A DNA stretch of 42,424 nucleotides from Gemmataceae bacterium (lineage in GTDB: Bacteria; Planctomycetota; Planctomycetia; Gemmatales; Gemmataceae). Below the pieces are notes generated by a model that had not been told where the DNA came from, ran no database searches, and saw only the letters and a list, made by a program, of their open reading frames with translations. Within the stretch, counting starts at the first letter, position 1, and the number at the start of each line of letters is the position of its first letter. Where the stretch lies: positions 1 to 42,424 of the forward strand of contig JAOAAA010000009.1 in assembly GCA_026419115.1 (NCBI GenBank), read 5' to 3'. Shown piece after piece: positions 1 through 8,030 of this stretch. Both the position numbers and the translations under genes were made by a program.

Positions 1-1143
1 GAATTAGACGTGATACGTTTTGAAAAAGAAGAAATCGATCAGGCTCAAATTCGCGTTGGTGAGGTGGCCGAACTTCAAGCCGAAAGAAATGTCCTGATGC
101 ACGCACAGGGGCTTTCTGAATTCACTTTGAATGTAGTGAACCGCCTTTATGATGATGAAATCTCGGTTGTGGATCATCTTGGAAAGTTAGCCAAAGAGGC
201 AGCCCATTGGGCGGGAATTGCCCCCTCATTGAGCGATTTGTCGGTCCGTCTGAGTGCTGCGGTGACGGAAATCCGTGATCTCGCAGAAACCGCCCGCGAC
301 CTTTGCGAAAGTTACGAAGCCGATCCCATTCGATTGGAAGAAGTCGAAAAACGATTGCAATTATATCGCAGATTGGAAACGAAATATCGGAAATCTCCCG
401 ATGAACTTCTCAGCTATCGGGAATCGCTCGATCGACGAGAGAAAGAATTGCTCAAGGATGAGGCCGACTCGACTGCAATCGATCAGGAATTGAAAAAGGC
501 GTTTTCTCAACTCCAAGAGGCAGCAGAAAATCTCAGTAAAGCTCGGGCCAAAGTTGGCAAAAAGCTGGCGATGGAAACGCAGAAACATCTTGCGAATTTG
601 GGAATGCCCAATGCCCGTTTAGATTGCGGCCTCAAAACGATTCCGTTGGGAGAAACCCCCTTCGATGGCCCCATTCCGATTGGCGGAGCGGACGATCTCG
701 AATTGTTGTTGGCGGCCAATCCCGGTGAACCCATGCGGCCGCTCCGAAAAATTGCTTCGGGTGGGGAAATGTCGCGTACCATGCTCGCGCTGAAAACGGT
801 GTTGGCAGCTCATGACCCTGTGGGCACACTCGTTTTCGATGAGATAGATGCCAATGTCGGAGGTCGTCTCGGGGATATTGTCGGCGAGAAGTTGGCCCAT
901 CTTGGGAAAACTCACCAAGTCATTTGTGTGACTCACCTTCCACAGGTGGCGTGCTACGCACAACATCAGTGGGCCATTCGGAAAAATGTCAAAGGGAAAC
1001 GAACTACAACCACCATCAGTCCCCTTCTCACAGAAGAATCTCGGATCGAGGAACTAGCCAGCATGATGAGAGGGGAAGCCAAGACCGATTCGACTCGGCA
1101 AGAAGCCCAAGAGATGCTCAAGGCTGCTAAGAAGAAATGGTGA
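1..1143 (+). CDS. recN: DNA repair protein RecN, C-terminal part (5' truncated)
   Basis: RecN is an SMC-like cytoplasmic ATPase that acts at DNA double-strand breaks in recombinational repair. The frame is open from base 1, and the first residues (ELDVIRFEKEEIDQA) match the middle of RecN, so the N-terminal Walker A half lies outside the window. What is visible is the end of the first coiled-coil arm, a long charged helical region, and the C-terminal ATPase lobe: an ABC signature (KIASGGEMSR, about residue 250), Walker B (LVFDEIDANVGG, about 280) and the switch/H-loop (VICVTHLPQVA, about 307). The final 60 residues also match RecN. The stop is TGA at 1141. No clear terminator follows. The family assignment is secure; the only thing missing is the 5' portion. 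Confidence 0.96.
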   Translation, partial: ELDVIRFEKEEIDQAQIRVGEVAELQAERNVLMHAQGLSEFTLNVVNRLYDDEISVVDHLGKLAKEAAHWAGIAPSLSDLSVRLSAAVTEIRDLAETARDLCESYEADPIRLEEVEKRLQLYRRLETKYRKSPDELLSYRESLDRREKELLKDEADSTAIDQELKKAFSQLQEAAENLSKARAKVGKKLAMETQKHLANLGMPNARLDCGLKTIPLGETPFDGPIPIGGADDLELLLAANPGEPMRPLRKIASGGEMSRTMLALKTVLAAHDPVGTLVFDEIDANVGGRLGDIVGEKLAHLGKTHQVICVTHLPQVACYAQHQWAIRKNVKGKRTTTTISPLLTEESRIEELASMMRGEAKTDSTRQEAQEMLKAAKKKW

Positions 1144-1685
1144 TTTTCAAGGCTGTAATTTCATCAAATTTTAATCATTTAGGCTCAATTTTCTCACCGA
1201 TAGGACCAGAAATTGATCGTTGTGGCGTAGATTTCATGTTTTTTAGTTGACACTCTGATGAATTCTGATTAGGCTTTTATGAAAGGTCCAAGGTTCTCTC
1301 CACCATCAGGACTTATGTGAAACAGAGTACATTTATCTAACACCAAAACCCAATCTGAACTTTATGGTGAGATTGGGAGGTTATTATCAAGTCACAGTAG
1401 TATTGGTGGGGATTCCCAGACTAAGATAAGTGAACAACGAAGTCGCAACATTTGGCAACTAATAGACTCTTAGACAACAAAATGACCCAAGTCAAATGTG
1501 GGTTGCAACGTATTTACGAATAATTTGATAGTCGTTTGATAATGAGGGAACACAATAACGCTCCTAACTTCCTAATCATCTCGAAGAAAGTGAGCGTTCT
1601 AGAGCATAAATCAGAATTCGGTTTGTCAAACAAAACGATCGAATTTTGATGTTTTGATTTTTCTTCTTTATTCTTGAGGTGTTTT
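1144..1685. other. Long AT-rich spacer between recN and the DUF1559 gene
   Basis: This 542-base stretch has no convincing gene: the reading frames crossing it are short and match nothing I recognise. It holds a possible sigma-70-type promoter at 1247-1275 and an inverted repeat at 1347-1382 (8-bp arms CCCAATCT and AGATTGGG, 13-nt loop). No T-run follows the hairpin, so it is not a standard terminator. The last 60 bases before the DUF1559 start are very T-rich. A small RNA or long 5' leader is possible but not shown. Confidence 0.5.
1247..1275 (+). promoter_or_regulatory. Candidate sigma-70-type promoter
   Basis: A perfect -35 hexamer TTGACA (1247-1252) is followed after 17 bases by TAGGCT (1270-1275), a weak -10 match. 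It points toward the DUF1559 gene about 410 bases downstream, which would give an unusually long leader. Such matches arise by chance in AT-rich DNA, and planctomycete promoter consensus is poorly defined. Confidence 0.3.
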
Positions 1686-2549
1686 ATGAAGATGTTCCGA
1701 CGAGATCGAAAGGGATTTACCCTGATCGAACTCCTTGTGGTGATTGCCATCATCGCAATTCTCATCGGGCTATTGTTGCCTGCAGTGCAAAAGGTTCGCG
1801 AAGCCGCCAACCGTGCCCGTTGCTTGAACAACCTAAAACAAATGGGTTTGGCTGTGCACAACCATCATGATGCGATTGGTACCTTCCCGAGTGGGGGAAC
1901 GACTCCTTGGGCGAATAATGGCTGGCCGATCCAACTGTTACCGTACATCGAACAGGACAACATCTTTACCCTGTACCAAACCAACCCAGGCGCCGCCTTC
2001 AACAACAACATTCCGTTGTTCTTCTGCCCCTCGCGGCGAACCAACCAAACCCCTCGGCCCTACGGGCGTGGCTTGATGGATTATGCCTCCGCCACCCCTG
2101 CCGATGCCCCGAACACTTGGGACCAATTCTGGTATGGTAATATCTGGGGATTGCCTACTACTTCCAACTATCGAGGAATTATTACTCGGGCCGGTACCCC
2201 CTCGGCTGGGTCCACCATGGCCAGCATTACCGACGGTACCAGCAACACCCTTTTGATCTCGGAAAAATCTTTGAACCCCAACAACTACCTCTCCGGCGAT
2301 TGGCATGATGATGCTGGTTGGAGCGACGGTTGGGACCCCGATATTATTCGTTACACCGGCTTCTTACCCGTTCCCGACAAACGATACTTCTCGGGCTGGG
2401 AAGGCTATCGATTCGGTTCGGCTCACGCCAACGGAATCAATGCCCTTATGGGGGATGGCTCGGTCCGTGGCATTCGCTTCAGCATCGATGCCGTGACCTT
2501 TAATGCCATCGGTGGGAAGAATGATGGGATCGTCACCAATCTTAACTAA
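1686..2549 (+). CDS. DUF1559 domain protein with prepilin-type N-terminus
   Basis: This belongs to the large planctomycete DUF1559 family of type II/IV pseudopilin-like surface proteins, whose role is unknown. The N-terminus has a short basic leader, then the prepilin peptidase/methylation motif [17 protein letters not shown] (cleavage expected after Gly10), a hydrophobic helix, and the family block [19 protein letters not shown]. The C-terminus has the usual family block [18 protein letters not shown]. The 287-residue length is normal. I chose ATG 1686 because GAGGTG lies 4 bases upstream; an in-frame TTG at 1674 would sit within that ribosome site. No pilus assembly genes are nearby, which is normal for these often multicopy genes. 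The family is clear, the function is not. Confidence 0.93.
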   Translation: MKMFRRDRKGFTLIELLVVIAIIAILIGLLLPAVQKVREAANRARCLNNLKQMGLAVHNHHDAIGTFPSGGTTPWANNGWPIQLLPYIEQDNIFTLYQTNPGAAFNNNIPLFFCPSRRTNQTPRPYGRGLMDYASATPADAPNTWDQFWYGNIWGLPTTSNYRGIITRAGTPSAGSTMASITDGTSNTLLISEKSLNPNNYLSGDWHDDAGWSDGWDPDIIRYTGFLPVPDKRYFSGWEGYRFGSAHANGINALMGDGSVRGIRFSIDAVTFNAIGGKNDGIVTNLN

Positions 2550-2668
2550 TTGGACTCTCGAACCAGATATGATCTAGGTCGATTCAAAACTCTCTCGGTA
2601 AGCTCTACCAGCAAGATCAATCAGCTATTTCCCCGAGCAAGTTCCGCCCAATCCTTCCGACTTGATTT

Positions 2669-3169
2669 TCAATTTCGAGTGAGACGTGTAATCCTTGACG
2701 ATTGCTCTGGATATTGCTTTGAAAGAAGTTCGCGTTGCCCTTGCTCGTAATCGGCATAATCAAAGCCCGGCGCCATGGTGGCACCGAGCAAAGCCCATTT
2801 TCCCCCTGCCAGCAACGAGCTTCCTTGCCAAACCCCTGCAGGAACAACGTGCTGAGGTTTCTGCCCTGCTTGAAGATCGGCACCCAACACTAAAATCTCC
2901 GTTCGACCATCGGGAAACAGTTGCAGCATTTCCACTGGGTCGCCTAAATAAAAGTGGAAAATCTCATCACCCGGCAGGCGGTGCATTTCAGAATAGGTTT
3001 CGGGGGTCAGTAAATAATAAATGGCAGTACAGACCGATCGCGGGGCCGCATACGGAGTAAAAATCCCCTTGGGTATCAGATGTTCACTCCGATAGGTTTC
3101 CCGAAAAAATCCCCCTTCGATTGGGTGGGGTTGTAAGCCCAGAAGTTGAATCACTTCCTGTGCGGTCAT
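2669..3169 (-). CDS. DUF985 (Cupin_5) family protein
   Basis: This 166-residue protein matches the Cupin_5/DUF985 family throughout: LGLQPHPIEGGFFRETYRS at the N-terminus, TAIYYLLTPETYSEMHRLPG in the middle, and the core block DEIFHFYLGDPVEMLQL. It should be a small soluble beta-barrel. Family members have no firmly established biochemical role. It starts with an ATGA overlap on the stop of the upstream methyltransferase gene (3166-3169), so the two are co-transcribed and probably translationally coupled. The length is typical of the family. Confidence 0.9.
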   Translation of the reverse strand: MTAQEVIQLLGLQPHPIEGGFFRETYRSEHLIPKGIFTPYAAPRSVCTAIYYLLTPETYSEMHRLPGDEIFHFYLGDPVEMLQLFPDGRTEILVLGADLQAGQKPQHVVPAGVWQGSSLLAGGKWALLGATMAPGFDYADYEQGQRELLSKQYPEQSSRITRLTRN

Positions 3170-4233
3170 TCTTTGGAACTCTCTGAAGGTAAGCCGGCAC
3201 TGAGGATATTGTATCCACGATGCTCAATCACAACAATTTCTTCACCGAAGGTCTGCACCATCATTGGCACCACATGATTGAGCATTTTTGTAACCAAATA
3301 AAATCGTCCACCCGGTTTGAGTAACGGGGCCGATTTTTCAATGAACAATTGGGCCACCCAAGAATTAGCAAAGTACGGGGGATTCGCCAAAATCACATCG
3401 AAAGAATGAGGTTCGAGGTGAGAAAATTCACTGGTGGCAACAGTCCGAAATCGGCTCAGGCCGTTGGACTTCGCGTTGAGTTCCGTCAACTGGATCGCTC
3501 GGAGATTGGAATCCACAAAAACAATCTCCCCTTCCGGACCCGCTAAATCGGCGGCCAAAATGCCAACTGCCCCGTTACCACAGCCTAAATCCAGAATCCG
3601 ATCCCCCGTCCGAATCTCCGCAGAATCGATTAAGGCGCGAGAGCCATTATCGAATTCCCCATAAGAAAAGGTTCCGGGTCGAGAAAGAAACTCATGTGAG
3701 GGGCCTTGGCCGAGACGTGCATGAAATTTTTGTTCATGCCGGCGACGCGGACGAGCTTCATGCGGACGATGTGCCCAAAAAACGCTTCCCTTGTGGCTCG
3801 AAGGTAATTGGCTGCATTTGCCAAAGACTTTTTTCATTGCCTTGGGAAGGAGTTGATCTGCCTGATACTCCGAAAGAGCAATCAAAAGCCCTCCAGCAAC
3901 GAGAACATGATACGCCTGTTCAATCAGATCGAGCTTCAGCTCCCGCTCCCCATGTGCCGAGATCGGCAGCAAAACGGTTCGATATTGTGCGGGAACATCC
4001 CAAAGATCGGGATGCAACTCGATTTTTGCGGAAAGGTTTTTCTCTTTCAGAAGTGTGCTGAGTTTTGTCCCATGATGAAGGTCCATTTGGTAACAACTCA
4101 AGCCCCCTTCTGGTGCCGAGTGAGAAAGGAACTCGACAAACTCAAGGGCCTGATGGGCCGACCCCATAACAATGAGAGCAGGATACTGAATCCGTGGTTG
4201 AATCGCTTCGATGAGTGGTTGAAATAAATACAT
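3166..4233 (-). CDS. RsmC/RlmG-like class I SAM methyltransferase
   Basis: The 355-residue protein has the two-lobe layout of RsmC/RlmG-type rRNA guanine-N2 methyltransferases: a degenerate N-terminal methyltransferase-like half (about 1-160) and a catalytic C-terminal half. The linker motif SRPGTFSYGEFDNGSRALID (about 184-203) is characteristic. SAM-binding motif I is ILDLGCGNGAVG (213-224), and the catalytic NPPY box is in VILANPPYF (280-288). By homology it would methylate a guanine in ribosomal RNA in the cytoplasm; which position cannot be told from sequence alone. It is the first gene of a pair with the DUF985 cupin, overlapping by 4 bases. No strong SD precedes the ATG. Confidence 0.85.
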   Translation of the reverse strand: MYLFQPLIEAIQPRIQYPALIVMGSAHQALEFVEFLSHSAPEGGLSCYQMDLHHGTKLSTLLKEKNLSAKIELHPDLWDVPAQYRTVLLPISAHGERELKLDLIEQAYHVLVAGGLLIALSEYQADQLLPKAMKKVFGKCSQLPSSHKGSVFWAHRPHEARPRRRHEQKFHARLGQGPSHEFLSRPGTFSYGEFDNGSRALIDSAEIRTGDRILDLGCGNGAVGILAADLAGPEGEIVFVDSNLRAIQLTELNAKSNGLSRFRTVATSEFSHLEPHSFDVILANPPYFANSWVAQLFIEKSAPLLKPGGRFYLVTKMLNHVVPMMVQTFGEEIVVIEHRGYNILSAGLPSESSKE

Positions 4234-4413
4234 AGATTTATTCTAGAATTTACCCCCCAAGAAGCGAGACAGAAACCGCCCCCAATCGAAACCAGCTGAA
4301 ATATCAAACAGAACAGAAAGTGAACCGGAACGTTTCGTCATGGAGTCATTTTTGTGTTCATGCACTGTTCTTGCGATGAACAGGGAATGATGAGATAGGC
4401 ACAAGTCCCGTGT

Positions 4414-4422
4414 TGATATAAT
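4414..4422 (+). promoter_or_regulatory. Extended -10 promoter element
   Basis: TGATATAAT is a perfect extended -10 (TGnTATAAT) in the 289-base divergent spacer between the RsmC-like gene and the BPL_N-like gene. It points to the latter, whose ATG is 100 bases downstream. No good -35 hexamer lies at the expected distance, which extended -10 promoters do not need. Confidence 0.45.
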
Positions 4423-4522
4423 TTCTGCAATCCTTGGTCTCCAAGTTATTTGCAGTCATCCCCTGAAATTCCTGAAATCAACAAGACGATTCGAGAACGC
4501 TATCTTTATCCGTGAGCCGTAT

Positions 4523-5413
4523 ATGAAATGGGTCAAGCCAAGATTTTTCTTTCTTCCACATAGCATCCTTGCATTTAGCTTCCTTCTGATGATTTCTCTG
4601 ATGACGTCGCTGGAAGGAATGACTGCCGAAACTTGGAATGTACCGGGCTTTGTCTCGGAGTATGATCGCATCAACTTGGAACAGAATTTACGTTGGATTC
4701 TCAAACGAGAAAGAAAGATCGCTAACGGAAAAGAGCCAAAACCCCGTGTGGCGGTATTTGCCGATGCAGGCGTTTGGCATGTGGGGGCTTGCTCGATCGT
4801 CGAAGCCATGGAAAACGAAAAAATTCCCTGCCGTGTGATCGATCGTTCGCTTTTGACAGAAGACCATCTCAAAGGATACGAAGGATTGATCCTGCCCGGC
4901 GGTTGGGCACCTCTCCAAGCCTCGGCCACGGGTGAAAAAGGCCTCAAAGCCATCGAAAAATATATCACGGAAGGGGGGCGTTGCTTAGCGATTTGTGCGG
5001 GGGCATACCTCGTTTCCAAAACGGTCAAATACGAAGGAAAACAATACCCCTACCCGATCGGCATCTTCGATGGCGTGGCGATTGGTCCGGTGAAGGGAGG
5101 GGCTTCCTTCCCCAAACCCAGTGCTTTCCAACTTACTTTGACCGAGGAAGGTAAAAAACGTGGTTTAGATTTATTACCCAAAGTCGAAACCTATTACAGT
5201 GGCGGCCCGTTTTTTCACGAAGGGACCCGCACCATCACCTTGGCCACTTATCCGGATGGTTCCAGTGGCCTGCTCAGTCGAGCGGTTGGGAAAGGGGAAC
5301 TGATTTTATGCGGGGTGCATGTGGAACGCCCCAGCCCGAAAGAAGGAGATGATAAATCCCCGCCGCCCAAACACGCAGGACCGATCCTGAAAACACTACT
5401 CCAACTCCCCTAA
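4523..5413 (+). CDS. Exported BPL_N / glutamine amidotransferase-like protein
   Basis: This 296-residue protein carries an N-terminal hydrophobic segment (about residues 8-30) consistent with a signal peptide or anchor, so it probably works outside the cytoplasm. The rest matches the BPL_N domain (named from the N-terminus of fungal biotin-protein ligase), a class I glutamine amidotransferase-like fold: RVAVFADAGVW (75-85), GLILPGGWAP (121-130), and the nucleophile elbow LAICAGAYL with Cys158. A block TYYSGGPFF near residue 225 is also typical of BPL_N. No biotin ligase catalytic domain is attached. The true substrate is unknown. It stands alone on its strand between oppositely oriented genes. 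ATG 4523 has no clear SD, and the extended -10 at 4414 could drive it. Confidence 0.82.
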   Translation: MKWVKPRFFFLPHSILAFSFLLMISLMTSLEGMTAETWNVPGFVSEYDRINLEQNLRWILKRERKIANGKEPKPRVAVFADAGVWHVGACSIVEAMENEKIPCRVIDRSLLTEDHLKGYEGLILPGGWAPLQASATGEKGLKAIEKYITEGGRCLAICAGAYLVSKTVKYEGKQYPYPIGIFDGVAIGPVKGGASFPKPSAFQLTLTEEGKKRGLDLLPKVETYYSGGPFFHEGTRTITLATYPDGSSGLLSRAVGKGELILCGVHVERPSPKEGDDKSPPPKHAGPILKTLLQLP

Positions 5414-5538
5414 ACATCTCGAAGAGAAATGGCGCTCAGCCAAGTGGATACACCGGATGGTTCGCAAGTCCCTTGAACAATAGAGCTTGAATCATCGGGA
5501 AGGATTAACCGGCAAAAGTTCGAGATCGCCGCTTTGGT

Positions 5539-5606
5539 TTCGATCAGCCAGAAGAAAATATGAATCGCTCATGCAGATTCGATCAGCCAGAAGAAAAAAC
5601 GAATCG
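5539..5606. repeat. Two-copy 29-bp direct repeat
   Basis: A 20-base identical core (TTCGATCAGCCAGAAGAAAA) occurs at 5539-5558 and 5578-5597, exactly 39 bases apart. The similarity extends with two mismatches to 5567 and 5606 (both end GAATCGC). It lies just downstream of the exported methyltransferase gene (minus strand), in the convergent spacer. This looks like a local duplication. Confidence 0.8.
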
Positions 5607-5616
5607 CAGTGAGGGG

Positions 5617-6366
5617 TCATTTTTTGAGTGCTTTTTTCTCGAAGAAAATCATGTGCTGCCAAGGGAGTTTTTTATAAGTTTCGATGTGCCGTAACTCTTT
5701 GAACTCGGCCATTTCCTTAAGAACTTGGGCTTCGCTCATTTTGTGAACTTCTTTGATCAAAACCTTTTCGTCCTCTTTGCGAAACTCCACAAATACCAGA
5801 CGACCACTAGGTTTAAGGGCCTTAATCATCTTCTCGGTCATTTCATAGGGGTAGGCAAATTCATGGTACACATCGACCATCAAGATGAGGTCGATCTTTT
5901 CTTCGGGCAGTTTCGGATCATCTTCCTTGCCCAGAATGAGTTCGATATTCTCGACTTTTTTCTTGGTCGCTTTGGCTTTGATCATATCGAGCATTTCAGG
6001 CTGAATATCGACGGCATAAATTTTACCGGTTTTTCCAACCAAGGGGGCCATCCGAAAAACGTGATACCCCGTTCCCGCGCCAATATCGGCAACCACGTCC
6101 CCTTCTTTCATGTTCAGGGCTTCGATCAGTTTACTGGGGGCTTCTTCTTCTTCACGTTGAGGACGTTCCAACCAAGAGGCTCCCAAATGCCCCATCACAT
6201 GGGCAATTTCTCGCCCCATGTAGAATTTTCCAATCCCGTTGGGATCGTGTTTCGATTTCCATTCGTAGCGACCCTCTTTCTTATCCTTGATTTGTTGGGG
6301 GTAGGCCACTTCACTTAGAAGCAGAAACAACATCATCAAGGAACACACTGCGGCGGAACAACGCAT
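5617..6366 (-). CDS. Exported class I SAM-dependent methyltransferase
   Basis: The 249-residue protein starts with a clear signal-peptide-like segment (AAVCSLMMLFLLLSEVAYP, 5-23). It then has the block FYMGREIAHVMGHLGASWLE (48-67), an acidic stretch REEEEAP, and a complete Methyltransf_25/UbiE-like domain: motif I VADIGAGTG (92-100), the acidic residue after beta-2 (AVDIQPEML), and a motif IV region LILMVDVYHEF. All expected SAM-binding features look intact. An envelope location for an enzyme needing SAM is odd. It starts 11 bases after the odhB stop, and its SD (AGGAG) overlaps that stop, so it is co-transcribed with odhB. ATG 6366 is well supported by this SD at 8-base spacing. The substrate is unknown. 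Confidence 0.85.
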   Translation of the reverse strand: MRCSAAVCSLMMLFLLLSEVAYPQQIKDKKEGRYEWKSKHDPNGIGKFYMGREIAHVMGHLGASWLERPQREEEEAPSKLIEALNMKEGDVVADIGAGTGYHVFRMAPLVGKTGKIYAVDIQPEMLDMIKAKATKKKVENIELILGKEDDPKLPEEKIDLILMVDVYHEFAYPYEMTEKMIKALKPSGRLVFVEFRKEDEKVLIKEVHKMSEAQVLKEMAEFKELRHIETYKKLPWQHMIFFEKKALKK

Positions 6367-6377
6367 GGAAGGGTCTC

Positions 6378-7652
6378 CTAGACTTCAAATAAAATTCGTT
6401 CGGGATTTTCGATACACTCTTTGATACGGACCAGAAACTGGACCGCTTCTCGACCATCAATCAAACGATGGTCATACGATAGGGCCAAGTACATCATTGG
6501 TCGAATCACGATTTGATCATTGACTACAACCGCCCGTTTCTGAATCGAGTGCATTCCCAGAATCCCCGTTTGCGGAGGATTAAGAATCGGGGTCGAGAGC
6601 ATGGAGCCGAAAATGCCGCCGTTGGTAATCGTAAACGTCCCCCCTTGAAGTTCGGAGGTCGCCAGTTTCCCATCCCGTGCTTTCAGAGCTAACTCAACGA
6701 TCTTTTTCTCGATTCCCGCAAAACTCAGGGCATCGGCATCGCGAATAACAGGGACCATTAAACCTCGCTCGGTACTGACGGCTACCCCAATATCGTAGAA
6801 ATTTTGGTACACCACGTCGGTGCCATCAATGCGAGCATTCACGGCCGGAAATGCCTTGAGAGCCTCGATACTGGCTTTGACGAAAAACGACATAAAGCCC
6901 AGCCCGACGCCATGTTTTTCCTTGAACTTATCCTTGTATTTCTCTCGGGCAGCCATGACGGCCGACATATCGGCCTCATTGAAGGTCGTCAGGGTTGCTG
7001 TCGTCTGCTGCGATTCGACAAGCCGTTTGGCGATCCTTTCCCGCAAGGGGGAAATTGGTTCGCGTCGAATGCTGCGCGTTCCCGAAGAGGTAGTAGAAGG
7101 AGCCGCAGTCGCCGTCGAGCCTGTCGGGGCCGTCGATGGGGCCGATGGAGCCGATGGGGCACGGCTTCCGTTGCTGGCGGTAGCTTTTTGCTCTTGTGCG
7201 GCCGCCTGAACATCTTCCTTGATGATTCGTCCCCCACGCCCTGTTCCGATAATCGTGGCCGGATCAATTTTCTCCTCCGCCGCGAGACGTTGTGCCGCTG
7301 GGGAAAGAATCTTTTCCGAAGTCGCTGGCGAACTGGTTTCCGCAGTCACATTCCCCCGAGCGGGAGAGGCCACGCTCCCTGTGGTGGGCGGGGTCGGAGC
7401 CGCCTTGGGGGGGGGGGCTTTATCATCGATACTGGCTACAATCGCCCCGATTTGTAAAGTGGCACCCTGCGCCGCCACATATTTCAGCGTGCCTGCCGCA
7501 GGAGCCGTCACATTTTCTGTGGCCTTTTCCGACTCCATTTCGCAGATCGGTTCATCTCGATTGACGTAGCTCCCTTCCGGTTTGAGCCACTTGAGCAGTT
7601 TCACTTCTGAAACAGATTCGCCAAAAGAAGGGACCGACACAGCTACTGGCAT
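6378..7652 (-). CDS. odhB: Dihydrolipoamide acyltransferase E2 (2-oxoglutarate dehydrogenase type)
   Basis: This is the E2 core of a 2-oxoacid dehydrogenase complex, transferring the acyl group from lipoate to CoA in the cytoplasm. Domains in order are: a lipoyl domain (1-77; lipoyl Lys43 in [10 protein letters not shown]), a Pro/Ala/Thr linker, a peripheral subunit-binding domain (about 120-155, [19 protein letters not shown]), a second Ala/Pro/Ser-rich linker, and the catalytic domain ending in SYDHRLIDG with catalytic His395 and Asp399. The opening [16 protein letters not shown] is the form seen in succinyltransferase E2. I prefer ATG 7652, which begins right at the lipoyl domain; in-frame GTG 7661 and TTG 7670 would add only a few residues. 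E1 and E3 genes are not adjacent. The exported methyltransferase gene follows at 11 bases. Confidence 0.93.
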   Translation of the reverse strand: MPVAVSVPSFGESVSEVKLLKWLKPEGSYVNRDEPICEMESEKATENVTAPAAGTLKYVAAQGATLQIGAIVASIDDKAPPPKAAPTPPTTGSVASPARGNVTAETSSPATSEKILSPAAQRLAAEEKIDPATIIGTGRGGRIIKEDVQAAAQEQKATASNGSRAPSAPSAPSTAPTGSTATAAPSTTSSGTRSIRREPISPLRERIAKRLVESQQTTATLTTFNEADMSAVMAAREKYKDKFKEKHGVGLGFMSFFVKASIEALKAFPAVNARIDGTDVVYQNFYDIGVAVSTERGLMVPVIRDADALSFAGIEKKIVELALKARDGKLATSELQGGTFTITNGGIFGSMLSTPILNPPQTGILGMHSIQKRAVVVNDQIVIRPMMYLALSYDHRLIDGREAVQFLVRIKECIENPERILFEV

Positions 7653-7845
7653 AGGTTTCACTCGAATCAAAAGCTAAATAACGTAAAATCCCAAATGGAG
7701 TTACGGCATCATTCTATTCATAGAAACGGAACCTGTGTAGAAGTGAAGGAATCCTTTGATTTTTTCGAGGTGGTCAACAAGATCAACCCAACACAATCCA
7801 AAACTCTTAAGCAGGAAACGAATCCTTTATTTTTTCGTAAAGCCC

Positions 7846-7900
7846 GTTATGATTCTGGTTCAAACATTATGATTCTGGTTCAAACGTTATAATTCTGGTT
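7846..7900. repeat. 20-bp tandem repeat, 2.75 copies
   Basis: The unit (G/A)TTATGATTCTGGTTCAAAC occurs at 7846-7865 and 7866-7885, with a third partial copy at 7886-7900 (one G-to-A change). It lies in the 378-base spacer (7653-8030) between odhB and the end of pnp, both on the minus strand. It therefore falls in the odhB upstream region or the pnp 3' UTR. Apart from this array I see no gene or clear terminator in the spacer. Confidence 0.88.
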
Positions 7901-8030
7901 GAGATAGGAACATCCTTGGAAATCATAAGGGATAGGCCGCGAAAGAATGATTCTTCCAAGGGTTCAAACTTGGTAACGAAATATCAAGGTGTATCGAGAA
8001 TCCTAAGGAAATTGGTAAGGCCGAGTCATG

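Noticed and set aside
1347-1382. A recN terminator
   Set aside because: The 8-bp hairpin has no T-run after it on either strand and lies 200 bases past the recN stop.
2695-3060. A 121-codon plus-strand frame
   Set aside because: Antisense to the DUF985 cupin, no SD and no recognisable domain.
5725-6318. A 197-codon plus-strand frame
   Set aside because: It lies entirely antisense to the exported methyltransferase, which has full motifs and an SD. The Phe/His-rich composition is typical of an antisense shadow.
6804-7569. Overlapping plus-strand frames within odhB
   Set aside because: They mirror the Ala/Pro-rich linkers of the E2 gene and match nothing recognisable.
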